From Halomonas sp. JB37 (GTDB lineage Bacteria > Pseudomonadota > Gammaproteobacteria > Pseudomonadales > Halomonadaceae): 64,000 nt of DNA. Of the stretch, positions 27,483 to 36,849 are shown piece by piece; position 1 is the first letter of the stretch, and each line of letters begins with the position of its first letter. The stretch spans positions 2,170,001 to 2,234,000 of the forward strand of contig NZ_NRGW01000001.1 in NCBI RefSeq assembly GCF_002332255.1, written 5' to 3'. A program made the translations under genes and the position numbers. Under the pieces are notes generated by a model that saw nothing but the letters and a program-made list of their open reading frames with translations, was not told the origin of the DNA and ran no database searches.

Positions 27483-28688
27483 ATGCATGACGATAATCAC
27501 CAGGACGAGTGGTCATTGGAGACGCTGGCGATCCGGGCAGGTCATCAGCGCACCTTTGAGCAGGAGCACTCTGAGCCTATTTTTCCAACGTCCAGCTTTG
27601 TCTACGAAAGTGCTGCGGAAGCCGCGCGTAAATTCGGTGGACAAGAGCCTGGTAACGTTTATTCGCGCTTCACCAACCCCACGGTGCATACGTTTGAACG
27701 GCGTCTAGCGGCACTTGAAGGTGGCGAGCGCTGTGTGGCGACAAGCTCCGGTATGTCAGCGATTCTATCTACCGCGCTGGCGCTACTCTCTGCCGGTGAT
27801 GAAATTGTTGCTTCTCGGTCGCTGTTTGGTTCCACGGTGAGTCTGTTCGATAAATACCTAGGAAAACTAGGTATCAAGACACGCTATGTAGAGCTTTCCA
27901 ATCTCTCTGCCTGGGAAGCTGCAATTACGCCAAAGACGCGGTTATTGTTTGCTGAAACGCCGTCTAATCCGCTTTCTGAGATCGCCGATATCTCGGCCCT
28001 AGCCGCGTTAGCTAAGCAGCATGATGCGCTGTTAGCGATTGATAACTGCTTTCTTACTCCGGCACTTCAGCAGCCGCTGGCGCTTGGCGCGGATTTAGTC
28101 ATTCACTCAGCAACCAAGTACTTGGATGGTCAAGGCCGCGCAATTGGCGGCGCCGTGGTAGGTAGCCATACGTTGCTTGAAGAAGTGTTTGGCGTAGTGC
28201 GTACGTGCGGCCCATGCTTGAGTCCTTTCAATGCGTGGATTTTTACCAAAGGTTTAGAAACCTTGTCACTGCGTATGAAGGCACATTGTGAAAACGCCTT
28301 GATACTTGCACGCTGGTTACACGCCCACCCGGCGGTGACTAAGGTGTATTACAGCGGTTTGGAAGAACATCCACAGCATGCGTTGGCCAAGCAGCAGCAA
28401 AAAGGCTTTGGCGCAGTGCTAGGTTTTGAAGTGCAGGGTGGTCAAGAGGGCGCTTGGCAGGTTATTGATGCGACTCGAATGCTTTCTATTACGGGTAATT
28501 TAGGGGATGTTAAAACCACTATTACGCATCCAGCTACGACCACACATGGGCGTCTTTCTGATGCTCAAAAAGCCTCAGCGGGAATTACGCCGGGACTCAT
28601 TCGCGTTGCGGTTGGGCTTGAGAGCCAAGCGGACATTCAGCGCGATTTAGCTCGCGGTTTAGATGCACTAATGGCCAAAACAGTCTAA
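27483..28688 (+). CDS. metZ: O-succinylhomoserine sulfhydrylase
   Basis: MetZ makes homocysteine from O-succinylhomoserine and sulfide (direct sulfhydrylation). The 401-residue protein is a Cys/Met metabolism PLP enzyme. Seen are YSRFTNPTVHTFERRLAALE, ATSSGMSAI, the PLP lysine in HSATKYLDGQGR, and the C-terminal GLIRVAVGLE. Its position after purF matches Pseudomonas metZ. MetB and MetY are the alternatives; gene order favours MetZ. Confidence 0.92.
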   Translation: MHDDNHQDEWSLETLAIRAGHQRTFEQEHSEPIFPTSSFVYESAAEAARKFGGQEPGNVYSRFTNPTVHTFERRLAALEGGERCVATSSGMSAILSTALALLSAGDEIVASRSLFGSTVSLFDKYLGKLGIKTRYVELSNLSAWEAAITPKTRLLFAETPSNPLSEIADISALAALAKQHDALLAIDNCFLTPALQQPLALGADLVIHSATKYLDGQGRAIGGAVVGSHTLLEEVFGVVRTCGPCLSPFNAWIFTKGLETLSLRMKAHCENALILARWLHAHPAVTKVYYSGLEEHPQHALAKQQQKGFGAVLGFEVQGGQEGAWQVIDATRMLSITGNLGDVKTTITHPATTTHGRLSDAQKASAGITPGLIRVAVGLESQADIQRDLARGLDALMAKTV

Positions 28689-28724
28689 AAGACCGATGAC
28701 CTACCTAAGTGTTTTGAAACGACT

Positions 28725-28755
28725 CAACCCCACCAGAAGTGGGGTTGTTTGTTTT
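28725..28755 (+). terminator. Intrinsic terminator after metZ
   Basis: Stem CAACCCCAC with GTGGGGTTG around a CAGAA loop, followed by TTTGTTTT. Located 37 bp after the stop. Confidence 0.9.
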
Positions 28756-28826
28756 CCAGCGGCACTGGCATGATTTACGAAGCGCCACTGGATATCGGCT
28801 TGGATAAGAACCGACAGCGATCTCTA

Positions 28827-29105
28827 TTACGAATTTCTAGACGTCAATTCAGTAAGGGCGATGTCTTTTCCGCCATTACCTTGATATTGAGCCGTTGATT
28901 TTGGGTGGCTAACCGCATTTTTTGCACCACCGCCATTCACGGCAGTTAAATCGCTTGGCGTCATGTTGCGCTCGGTAATTGTTTGGTGCTGAACCTGGGA
29001 AGTAGCGTGAGCGACTTCATTGAATTCATCCGAGCCTCTTTCTGCCAGTGCGGCACCAGAGAAAAGCGTTAGAGCGATGGCGGCGGCTGCGGTAAATTTG
29101 TTCAT
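28827..29105 (-). CDS. Small secreted hypothetical protein
   Basis: The 92-residue product starts at ATG 29105 rather than 15 bases upstream, because the signal peptide begins there (MNKFTAAAAIALTLFSGAAL, AE). The mature part is hydrophilic with Gly/Asn-rich segments (AVNGGGAKNAVSHP, YQGNGGKDIA) and no cysteine. I recognise no family. It is preceded by a 378-bp AT-rich gap and followed by no partner gene. Confidence 0.6.
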   Translation of the reverse strand: MNKFTAAAAIALTLFSGAALAERGSDEFNEVAHATSQVQHQTITERNMTPSDLTAVNGGGAKNAVSHPKSTAQYQGNGGKDIALTELTSRNS

Positions 29106-29483
29106 GATAGTTAACCTCATTGGCGTGCTTTAATATGTAATGGTGGCGATTTCGCCATGTTCGTTTTCGAACATGTTACCATTGTAAGCCTGCTAATAAA
29201 ATATAAAAATTGATTTAAATTGCATTTATCATTCTATATTTTAGAATGAATTGAGTCATGGTTCTTACGATTAAGCTTTATGTCCACCCAGGTCAATGTG
29301 GCCACTGTGTTGCTGATAGCTATTGCTAGCGAGCTAATCAATGATTTTTACGAATGGTTTTTGCTGGTTTTTTCAGCAGATTCCACTAGCGCTAATGGGT
29401 ATGCTAACTGCTGATAAATGATTAGCCTTCAGTAGGCACCAGTCGTCACAGTAGACAGTTGTCAATAAAGTGAGGAATAACCA
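29106..29483. other. AT-rich intergenic gap
   Basis: A 378-bp region between divergent genes. It has AT runs near 29198-29250 and a small inverted repeat (ATTTCGCCATGT with ACATG), but no gene. It probably holds the promoters for both flanking genes. Nothing more specific is seen. Confidence 0.5.
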
Positions 29484-30053
29484 ATGTGGCGTAACACGCA
29501 GCGCGGCTGGGGTATTGTAAGTATTTTGCTTCACTGGTTAAGTGCTTTGGCCATTATTGGTTTATTTGCACTAGGCTGGTGGATGACGGGGTTGGGCTAT
29601 TATGATTCTTGGTATAATCAAGGCCCATGGATACACCGCTCAATTGGTATTTTGCTCTTGTTCGCCACTTTAGGGCGCTTAGTGTGGCGTTTATTCCAGC
29701 CCACACCCCGGCTAGAAGGTCGTCGCTTAGAAGTGATTGCTGCCCACTTAGGGCATATCGGGCTATATGCGGCTGTGCTATTGGTCATGGTCAGTGGCTA
29801 CTTAATTTCTACCGCCAATGGTCGCGGCGTCAGCGTCTTTGGTTGGTTTGAAGTGCCTGCGTTACTGCAAAATTTTCCCAATCAGGCAAGCCTTGCAGGC
29901 GACGTGCACTGGTATAGCGCCCTAACGCTGATGCTTTTAGCAGCGGGCCATACGCTTGCCGCGCTAAAACACCACTGGTTTGACCGTAATAAGACTCTGG
30001 TGCGTATGATGAATCCTGTTCACGCCCAGCGCAGCGCTCGCGGCGTAAACTGA
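29484..30053 (+). CDS. Cytochrome b561 family protein
   Basis: An inner-membrane diheme cytochrome b of 189 residues. There are four membrane segments with the paired histidines expected for heme: ILLHWLSALAI, WIHRSIGILLL, VHWYSALTLMLL and AGHTLAALKHHW. It probably passes electrons from ubiquinol to oxygen or superoxide at the membrane. The gene is followed after about 160 bp by yceI, a common pairing, and the two have similar leader sequences. Confidence 0.9.
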   Translation: MWRNTQRGWGIVSILLHWLSALAIIGLFALGWWMTGLGYYDSWYNQGPWIHRSIGILLLFATLGRLVWRLFQPTPRLEGRRLEVIAAHLGHIGLYAAVLLVMVSGYLISTANGRGVSVFGWFEVPALLQNFPNQASLAGDVHWYSALTLMLLAAGHTLAALKHHWFDRNKTLVRMMNPVHAQRSARGVN

Positions 30054-30160
30054 TTTGATACATTTTGGGCTGCTGGCACTCAGAAAAAAGCGCTGCCGGT
30101 TGCTATGTTCTCTAAATAATATACGTTTTTTGTAAACACGCGACGGCCTTGAGCCAACGC

Positions 30161-30193
30161 AGTGACTTTCCAATAAGTAGTGACTTTTCAATA
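30161..30193 (+). repeat. Tandem repeat in yceI leader
   Basis: AGTGACTTTCCAATA at 30161 is repeated at 30179 as AGTGACTTTTCAATA, period 18 bp, just ahead of the yceI ribosome-binding site. Confidence 0.8.
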
Positions 30194-30209
30194 AAGAGAG
30201 GAATTATCA

Positions 30210-30797
30210 ATGATGTTTAAAAAGACCGCATTTGCATCTGCTATTGCCGCGCTCGCACTGGTGCCATTGAGCCAAGCGCAGGCTGCTGATTACCAGCTTG
30301 ATACAGAAGGTCAGCATGCGTTTGTGCAGTTTAAAATTAGCCACCTGGGTTTTTCTTATCTTTTAGGTAGTTTTGAAAAATTTGACGGTCAGTTTTCTTA
30401 CGATTCTGAAGACCTTGATGCATCCTCTGCTGAAATCGAAGTTCAGGTTGATAGCTTGAACAGCAATCACGCTGAGCGTGATCGTCATATCTTGAGCGGC
30501 GACTTTCTGAACGCAAGCGAGTTTCCGACGGCTACTTTCACCTCGACAGGGTTTGAGTCAACGGGTGAAGACGAAGGCGTGCTAACGGGTGACCTAACGC
30601 TGCATGGTGAAACTCAAGAAATCGAAATGCCGGTGACGCTACTGGGTGAAGGCGATGACCCGTGGGGCAATTCTCGCGCCGGCTTTGAAGGCACCACCAC
30701 GTTGTTGCTGAGCGATTACGGCATCGACATGAGCGATTTCCCTGAAGCGATGCATGAAGTTGAGCTCTATGTGACTTTCGAAGGCATTCGTCAGTAA
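30210..30797 (+). CDS. yceI: YceI-family periplasmic lipid-binding protein
   Basis: The 195-residue protein has a signal peptide (MMFKKTAFASAIAALALVPL, ending QAQA) and a YceI lipocalin-like barrel (YQLDTEGQHAFVQFKISHLG, FLNASEFPTATFTSTGFES). YceI proteins bind long isoprenoids such as polyprenyl or ubiquinone. Here it follows a cytochrome b561 gene, which fits a role with membrane quinones. RBS GAGAGG precedes a double ATG; the first is taken. Confidence 0.92.
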   Translation: MMFKKTAFASAIAALALVPLSQAQAADYQLDTEGQHAFVQFKISHLGFSYLLGSFEKFDGQFSYDSEDLDASSAEIEVQVDSLNSNHAERDRHILSGDFLNASEFPTATFTSTGFESTGEDEGVLTGDLTLHGETQEIEMPVTLLGEGDDPWGNSRAGFEGTTTLLLSDYGIDMSDFPEAMHEVELYVTFEGIRQ

Positions 30798-30816
30798 TTA
30801 AGTACTGTAGTACTTG

Positions 30817-30850
30817 CGCCATCGCCCCTTAAAAGGGCGGTGGCGTTTTA
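30817..30850 (+). terminator. Intrinsic terminator after yceI
   Basis: An 11-bp stem CGCCATCGCCC with GGGCGGTGGCG (one T-G pair), followed by a TTTTA tail, 20 bp after the stop. Confidence 0.85.
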
Positions 30851-30863
30851 CGTTAAGTCAATG

Positions 30864-30912
30864 ATGTATTAACGCCTGTATGTATTAACCCTCGTATATA
30901 TTAACCCCTGTA
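30864..30912 (+). repeat. Three-unit AT-rich tandem repeat
   Basis: Three imperfect copies of a 16-18 bp unit of the form TGTATTAACCC with variable ends (GATGTATTAACGCC, TATGTATTAACCCTC, TATATATTAACCCC) lie between the yceI terminator and the MATE gene. They may be a replication-slippage product or hold binding sites. Confidence 0.6.
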
Positions 30913-30933
30913 GTAAGAGTAAGGAGAGACTGC

Positions 30934-32280
30934 TTGGTAGCCGTTATGCATCAAAAAGAGTTGGCCACAACCCTATGGCGCCAAACGTGGCCTATGGCCA
31001 TTGGCGTGCTGGCGCTATTGGGTTTTCAACTGGTTGATAGCGCGTTCATTGCTCGTTTGGGAACCGCGCCATTGGCAGCTCAGTCGTTTACCTTTCCGCT
31101 GTCATTTTTGATTATTGGTATTCAGGTAGGAATGGGTATCGCTATTGCCGCGCTTATATCCCGGGCGCTGGGCTCTGGAGAAGAAGAGCGTGCCAGGCGC
31201 CTAAGCAGCCTAGTGTTGATGGCCGGCGGTGGAGTAATTGGCTTATTGGCAATCATTTTGTGGCTATTTCATGTGCCTATTTTTCAACTGCTGGGAGCGG
31301 ATGAAACGACGCTATCCTATATCCGTGTCTACTGGGGGCCTCAGCTGCTATCTACATGGTTAGGTGCGCTGCTGTATTTTAGCTATAGCGTATTTCGCGC
31401 CCATGGAGACACTCGGTTACCGGGTAAAATGATGGTGCTCAGCAGTCTTATCAACCTGGTTCTTGATCCTTTGTTTATTTTTGGTGTAGGTGATTGGCAG
31501 GGCTGGGGGTTGCCAGGCGCTGCTTGGGCTACCGCGATTGCTTTCTCGGTAGGGCTGGCGATCACAGGTTTGAAACTGGCCCGCCGCCAGTGGGCATCCT
31601 CAGAAGGATTGTGGCTAGAGACAAAACAGTCATGGCGGCCGTTTACTGGGATCGCCGCTCCGGCCATGGTCAGCCAACTGATGCCACCCTTAGCGGCCAT
31701 GTTGGCTATCTCTGTGGTTGCAGGCCTGGGTGAAAGCGAAGTAGCCGCCTGGGGGCTGGCGAGCCGTTTGGAAACGCTTTCGCTAATGGTGATTTTGGCA
31801 ATGACAATGTCACTGCCACCGTGGCTAGGGCGCTGCTATGGAGCGAACGACTGGGGGCAAATACACCAACTGATGAAATTAGCTATCAAAGTGGCGCTGT
31901 TTTGGCAGCTAGGCCTTGGCGTGGTGCTGGCGCTTGGCGCTCCTTGGCTGGCCATGGCGTTAGCAGGCAATCCAGATGTACAAAGTGAGCTGACGCTGTT
32001 GATCCGCTTCCTACTGCCTAGCTATGCCGCTCTTGGCGTCTGCATGTTAGTGGTATCTGCCGGTAATGCCCTGGGTTGGCCGTTGCGCGCGATGCTTTTG
32101 TCCAGTGCGCGACTATTTGTTTGCTACCTACCTTGCCTATGGGTGGGGTCTCAGCTCTTCGGCTGGTGGGGGCTAGCGGCCGGTGGGGCAGTGGGAAATC
32201 TGCTGGCAGGTTTAATGGCTTGGCGAGTGCTAACGCGTATTTTATCCCGCCCACACCGGCAGGCGGGATTCGTCAATTAG
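30934..32280 (+). CDS. MATE-family efflux transporter
   Basis: The 448-residue protein has twelve membrane segments and MATE motifs such as GTAPLAAQSFTFPLSFLIIG. It is likely a Na+- or H+-driven multidrug exporter of the DinF/NorM superfamily. The TTG at 30934 is preferred because AAGGAGA lies seven bases upstream. An ATG at 30946 would be too far from it. Its stop overlaps the stop of the convergent NCS2 gene by three to four bases. Confidence 0.9.
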   Translation: MVAVMHQKELATTLWRQTWPMAIGVLALLGFQLVDSAFIARLGTAPLAAQSFTFPLSFLIIGIQVGMGIAIAALISRALGSGEEERARRLSSLVLMAGGGVIGLLAIILWLFHVPIFQLLGADETTLSYIRVYWGPQLLSTWLGALLYFSYSVFRAHGDTRLPGKMMVLSSLINLVLDPLFIFGVGDWQGWGLPGAAWATAIAFSVGLAITGLKLARRQWASSEGLWLETKQSWRPFTGIAAPAMVSQLMPPLAAMLAISVVAGLGESEVAAWGLASRLETLSLMVILAMTMSLPPWLGRCYGANDWGQIHQLMKLAIKVALFWQLGLGVVLALGAPWLAMALAGNPDVQSELTLLIRFLLPSYAALGVCMLVVSAGNALGWPLRAMLLSSARLFVCYLPCLWVGSQLFGWWGLAAGGAVGNLLAGLMAWRVLTRILSRPHRQAGFVN

Positions 32281-33761
32281 CGTTTTCGAACTGACTCTTG
32301 AAACGAAAAATATAAAAATAGTAACGCCATAGCTAAGTAGCCCATTACAAATTCGGGTGCGGCGTTAAAGGTGAGTTTAGGCGCATGCATTAAGCCGATA
32401 AACGAAAAGCCTGCTGCAATAGCCGCAAAGACTGCCGCGCGTTTGAACTGATGATCGATGACTGACACCGTCATGGCGCCCAGCAAGATTGCCATAAACA
32501 TAGCGCCTTGACCCATGACCACAATGGCGCTGGAAATGTCGCTAACCACTTCGCCAGCGCCACGGTTGAAGCGTGTCATCACATAGTTTGCGAAGTAGGG
32601 CAGCATGGCTAACGCAACAGCAGGATAGTAGCGTGTATCGTTGGCCTGAAACGCCGTCGCAATCATCGACATGCCCACAAAGACTAAAATAGGCGCGACC
32701 ACCGAAACGGGAATAATCGCTGCCAGCGCGGCAATTAATCCAAACATAGTTGCAAGCGCATAGACGGCTCCATTGAGCAGGCTATAGCCTCGCCCTGCGC
32801 CCATCCACTTGGCGCCCACCGTTGCAATGTATACCGTGGTCGGGAACACGCCGCCAAATAGTGCTCCAATCATGGTGCCTACACCGTCCACTGCCTGGCA
32901 CTCGCGTACATCATATTTGTCGCCGGCCGCTTCCATTGCCTCTACGTTATTCATTGTTTCAATAGCGTTATAGAGCGTGATGGGCAGCACTACCGTTAGT
33001 ATGGCGAGCATGCTCGTTAGCAACAGCCCCAACCCTTCAAACCATGCCAAGTTAGGCAATAATGGGTAGAACCCTAGGTGAGTGAAAGCATCGCTAAAGC
33101 GCTCTGTGTCCGCATCGCCAATTAAATAGGCCATGGTCGTGCCGACGATAATCGCAAACAGGGATGCGGGCAGCTTGAAAGGCATGCTGACCCGCGCGAC
33201 TAGGCCGACGATGATGATCGCTAACACCAGCAGGCCTATGATCGGCATTTCAAGCGTCTTAAATAGCATTTCACCGGCGATGAATGTGAGTGCGACACCC
33301 GCAACGGCTCCAAGCATGGCGGCACGAGGCAGGTGATGCTGCACCCAACGGCCGATAATGCTAATGGCAGCTTCGATGCCACCACTGATAAAACAGGCGG
33401 CCACGGCGACTTTCCAGGCCATTTCCGCATCGCCGGTAAGCTGCTTAGCGGGCAGTAAAACACCGAATAAAAACACGAACATAACGGGGGTTGATATGCC
33501 GTAAGACAGCGCCGTCACATCAGCGCGGTTTTCTTTATGCGCCAGCCTTGTCGCACTCCAGGCATAGTAAAAATTTCCCACCATCACGGCGACTGCGGCG
33601 CCAGGCAATACCTGTCCATAAACAATGGAGGAGGGGAATCCCATGCCTAGCATCGTAATGGCGATGATAACGAAATTGGCAATATTGTTTTGAAACAGCG
33701 CGAAGAACGCGTCGGTATCTTCTTTTTTATACCAAGGATAGTGGGTGCTAGCAGCCGCCAT
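32277..33761 (-). CDS. NCS2-type nucleobase/cation permease-like transporter
   Basis: The 494-residue protein has about 12-14 membrane segments. The N-terminal half reads NNIANFVIIAITMLGMGFPS, YGQVLPGAAVAVMVGNFYYA, RADVTALSYGISTP and IGGIEAAISI-like stretches. A later GVFPTTVYIATVGAKWMGAGRG matches the NCS2 active region. It most resembles the xanthine/uracil permease superfamily (AzgA or related), but substrate binding residues are not clear and it could also be a related anion carrier. It is convergent with the MATE gene. Confidence 0.75.
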   Translation of the reverse strand: MAAASTHYPWYKKEDTDAFFALFQNNIANFVIIAITMLGMGFPSSIVYGQVLPGAAVAVMVGNFYYAWSATRLAHKENRADVTALSYGISTPVMFVFLFGVLLPAKQLTGDAEMAWKVAVAACFISGGIEAAISIIGRWVQHHLPRAAMLGAVAGVALTFIAGEMLFKTLEMPIIGLLVLAIIIVGLVARVSMPFKLPASLFAIIVGTTMAYLIGDADTERFSDAFTHLGFYPLLPNLAWFEGLGLLLTSMLAILTVVLPITLYNAIETMNNVEAMEAAGDKYDVRECQAVDGVGTMIGALFGGVFPTTVYIATVGAKWMGAGRGYSLLNGAVYALATMFGLIAALAAIIPVSVVAPILVFVGMSMIATAFQANDTRYYPAVALAMLPYFANYVMTRFNRGAGEVVSDISSAIVVMGQGAMFMAILLGAMTVSVIDHQFKRAAVFAAIAAGFSFIGLMHAPKLTFNAAPEFVMGYLAMALLFLYFSFQESVRKR

Positions 33762-33975
33762 GATAGGCCTCTAAAGTGTGATGATTGTTTACAAGGCTTC
33801 GCTGAGTGTGCCGAGGAATTGACTAATCGGTCAGGCGTTGCGTTGCAATGAGCGCCGCACGGGCGCCCCAGGCTCTGGCGGCAAGCGCGTAATTGTACAC
33901 AAGTCGATATGGCATCCCAAGATACAAAAATGCCCAGGCATTGCCTGAGCATTTAGCGCATTACAAAACGTAATG

Positions 33976-35166
33976 CTAGTCGTTGACGGCAGCAATAGCT
34001 TTGGCAAGGTAGGGCAGGTTCTCATTAGAAAACCCCGCTACGTTGGCACGGCCTGAACGCACCATGTAAATGCCAAATTCATCGCGTAGGCGATCGACCT
34101 GTTCCGGCGTTAGGCCAGTGTAGGAGAACATGCCGCGCTGTTCAGCAACGCACGCATATTTCTGGTCCAGCCCGTAAGGCTTCAGTGCTTCAACAAAATC
34201 GCGGCGCAGGGTATTGATGCGGTCGCGCATTTCGGTCAGCTCTTCACGCCACATCGCGGTAAGCTCTGCGTCATGTAGAATTTCGCTGACAATAGAGCCG
34301 CCGTGAGCCGGTGGGTTGGAATAGTTTTCCCGAGCAACGATTGCCGCCTGTGAGCGGATGTTGCCCATCTGCTCGCTATCTTTAGCCACCATGATCAAGC
34401 AGCCGGTGCGCTCACAGTAAATGCCGAAGTTTTTCGAGCAAGAACTGGTAATAATGACTTCATCAAGATTTTCAGCCAGCAAGCGAACGCCGTAAGCGTC
34501 TTCTTCTAAACCTTCGCCAAACCCTTGGTAAGCAAAATCGATTAGCGGTAGTAGCTTACGCTCGCGAACAATCTCTAATACTTCCTGCCACTGATCATGG
34601 GAAAGATCAAAGCCAGTCGGGTTATGGCAGCAGGCGTGCAGGACAACGACATCGCCCTGTGGAATGCTTTTTAGCGCAGCGCGCATACCGTCAAAATCCA
34701 GACGGTTATCGGGATCCACATAGGGATACTTGTGAAGCTCAATACCCGCGGCGGTGAAAATGCCGTGGTGGTTTGGCCACGTGGGGTCGCTGACCCAAAT
34801 GCCTTTGCCTGGCAGCTGCGATGCGATGAAGTCAGCCGCTAGGCGCAGTGCGCCGGTACCACCCGGTGACTGGGTAGCGCTGGCACGATTGGCTTTTAAT
34901 ACGGAGGAGTCAGCGCCAAATACCATGGGCAGCACTACTTCGCCATAGCTTGGGGCACCGTGAGAGCCAATATACGTTTTCGTCGTTTCATTCTTGAGCA
35001 GGCGAGCTTCTGCTTCCTTCACGGCACGCATTACCGGTGTATTGCCCTGAGTGTCGCGGTAAACACCAACACCTAAATCCACTTTTTGTGGATTGGTATC
35101 TTTTTTGAAAGCTTCGATCAGCCCGAGAATGGCGTCTCCTGGGACTCGCTCAATATGCTCAAACAT
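33976..35166 (-). CDS. phhC: Aromatic/aspartate aminotransferase (PhhC-like)
   Basis: The 396-residue product is a class I aminotransferase of the AspC/TyrB group. Seen are VDLGVGVYRDTQGNTPVM, the PLP lysine in SSCSKNFGIYCERTG, HNPTGFDLSHDQW, and the substrate arginine near GRANVAGFSNENL. The ATG is the base after the phhB stop TAA, so the two form a tight operon. In P. aeruginosa the phhABC operon pairs carbinolamine dehydratase with an aromatic aminotransferase, and I take this as the same pair. AspC activity cannot be excluded. Confidence 0.85.
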   Translation of the reverse strand: MFEHIERVPGDAILGLIEAFKKDTNPQKVDLGVGVYRDTQGNTPVMRAVKEAEARLLKNETTKTYIGSHGAPSYGEVVLPMVFGADSSVLKANRASATQSPGGTGALRLAADFIASQLPGKGIWVSDPTWPNHHGIFTAAGIELHKYPYVDPDNRLDFDGMRAALKSIPQGDVVVLHACCHNPTGFDLSHDQWQEVLEIVRERKLLPLIDFAYQGFGEGLEEDAYGVRLLAENLDEVIITSSCSKNFGIYCERTGCLIMVAKDSEQMGNIRSQAAIVARENYSNPPAHGGSIVSEILHDAELTAMWREELTEMRDRINTLRRDFVEALKPYGLDQKYACVAEQRGMFSYTGLTPEQVDRLRDEFGIYMVRSGRANVAGFSNENLPYLAKAIAAVND

Positions 35167-35505
35167 TTAATCGGCTACCTCGTCAGTTCTGGCGGCAAGA
35201 ATGAAGTCATTTAGTTGCAGGCCTTTAATAGTATGGGTCCACCATGTAACGGTGGTTTTGGCCCACTCCGTGATAATAACGGGATGATGGCCAGCCTGCT
35301 CTGCAATATCGCCAACGCGCTGAGTGAATGCCAGGGCGCTAGCAAAATCGCGAAACTTAAAGCATCGCGACAGCTTCATGATGCCATCGTGCTCGACAAT
35401 CTGCCACTGGCTAAGGCTTTTTAGCCGTGTGAATGCCTCTTTTGGACTCAGCGGTGGCACATTCTTACTGCATGGTTCACAGATTAGGCTGGCGAGCTTT
35501 TCCAT
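35167..35505 (-). CDS. phhB: Pterin-4a-carbinolamine dehydratase
   Basis: The 112-residue protein has the PCD/DCoH fold: WQIVEHDGIMKLSRCFKFRD and the three-histidine site in AEQAGHHPVIITEW with TVTWWTH. It recycles the 4a-hydroxytetrahydrobiopterin product of phenylalanine hydroxylase. phhA is not next to it here, so either it lies elsewhere or PhhB does another job in pterin or folate metabolism. phhC begins on the base after its TAA. Confidence 0.93.
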   Translation of the reverse strand: MEKLASLICEPCSKNVPPLSPKEAFTRLKSLSQWQIVEHDGIMKLSRCFKFRDFASALAFTQRVGDIAEQAGHHPVIITEWAKTTVTWWTHTIKGLQLNDFILAARTDEVAD

Positions 35506-35578
35506 GATGGAGCTCCTGCTGCTGTGAGGAAATGATGAGCGATAAGACGGCTTATTTAGCGAACTATTAGTGTCACTA

Positions 35579-35725
35579 TCAGCGTAGAAGACGAACGCAG
35601 TCGCGGCCTACGCTTTTTGCGCTATACAGCGCCTGATCGGCTCGCTCAATGAGGCTCGTTAAAGGCTCGCCGCAGCGGTACTCGGCAACCCCTATGCTCA
35701 GCGTTACATGGCCTGCCCCATAGCA
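35579..35725 (-). pseudogene. GGDEF-domain C-terminal fragment
   Basis: About 48 codons end in a stop at 35579-35581 and read [20 protein letters not shown], then [20 protein letters not shown]. This is the conserved end of a diguanylate cyclase GGDEF domain. The catalytic GGEEF part and all upstream sequence are missing, with a stop just upstream of the fragment. It is a leftover of a deleted signalling gene. Confidence 0.8.
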
Positions 35726-35828
35726 AAGTCATGCGCACTAATTTATTCGAGGCGTTATCGGTATTTAATGATAAAATTAATTACTTTTTAATATATAGAA
35801 TCTAATTTTTATTCCTCGAGGTGGTTTC

Positions 35829-36644
35829 TTGGAAGCAGGACGACAGCACGGTGATCAGCCATATGGCTGGGTGAGTTTGGTCGGAGCCGGCCCTGGTGAC
35901 CCAGAATTACTGACGCTCAAGGCCTATAAACGCCTGCAAGCGGCCGAAGTGGTGCTCTATGACCGCTTAGTTAGTGATGAAATTCTGGCGTTTATACCTA
36001 GCGAAGCGCAGCGCTACTATGTTGGCAAGGCTCGTTCGCTGCATAGCGTGCCTCAAAATGAGATTAATCAAGCGTTGGTGGCATGGGCTCATCAAGGAAA
36101 GCGCGTCGTACGCCTCAAAGGCGGTGACCCATTTATATTTGGCCGAGGAGGCGAGGAGCTAGAAGCGCTGCGGGCCGCCAAGGTTAGCGTGGAAGTTATT
36201 CCTGGCGTCACGGCAGCCTCAGGCTGCGCCGCTTATGCGGGTATTCCGCTTACCCATCGGGACCATGCGCAGTCGGTTCGGTTTGTTACCGGACACTTGC
36301 AACAGGGGGAGTGCGAGCTTGACTGGGATGCACTTGCCCGACCCGCGCAAACGCTTGTGTTCTATATGGGGTTAGGCAGCGTTAGAGTCATTAGTCAGGC
36401 GCTGATAGAGCACGGACTGCCACCAGAAACGCCGCTTGCGCTTATCGAGCAAGGCACTACGCGTCAGCAGCGCACGCACGTGGGAACCCTTTCATCGCTG
36501 CCCGATGCTTTCTTGGCGGGCGACATAAAACCACCTACGCTGCTTATAGTCGGCAGCGTGGTGTCATTACACACGACCCTTGCATGGTTTGACGTGCTGG
36601 AGGGACAGGCGTCAGGCTTTCATGAAGGTAAACATTCACCTTAG
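35829..36644 (+). CDS. cobA: Uroporphyrinogen-III C-methyltransferase
   Basis: The enzyme methylates uroporphyrinogen III at C2 and C7 on the way to siroheme and cobalamin. The 271-residue protein has [20 protein letters not shown], the SAM loop [14 protein letters not shown], and [21 protein letters not shown]. The TTG at 35829 follows the GAGGTGG site. No cysG dehydrogenase part is fused, so it is the stand-alone form. Confidence 0.94.
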   Translation: MEAGRQHGDQPYGWVSLVGAGPGDPELLTLKAYKRLQAAEVVLYDRLVSDEILAFIPSEAQRYYVGKARSLHSVPQNEINQALVAWAHQGKRVVRLKGGDPFIFGRGGEELEALRAAKVSVEVIPGVTAASGCAAYAGIPLTHRDHAQSVRFVTGHLQQGECELDWDALARPAQTLVFYMGLGSVRVISQALIEHGLPPETPLALIEQGTTRQQRTHVGTLSSLPDAFLAGDIKPPTLLIVGSVVSLHTTLAWFDVLEGQASGFHEGKHSP

Positions 36645-36849
36645 TCAGCAGCATTAGCTTTTAAGCTAAGCGGTAGCCCGGCTGTCGCATGGCTATAAGA
36701 GTTTACTAACAGACTGGCTAGATGCAGTGAGCTGTGTATGCTGAAAGGGTAGTCGTCCGCCGCTAGGGAATCACTGTTGCTAGAGCATTTCTTCAGTTTG
36801 GACACACCTTGGCTTGCCAATCTAAGCGTAGATCATAGAGGAACGCATA

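Noticed and set aside
36140-36300. Siroheme synthase dehydrogenase part near cobA
   Set aside because: The cobA frame is complete as a stand-alone methyltransferase and no dehydrogenase is beside it.
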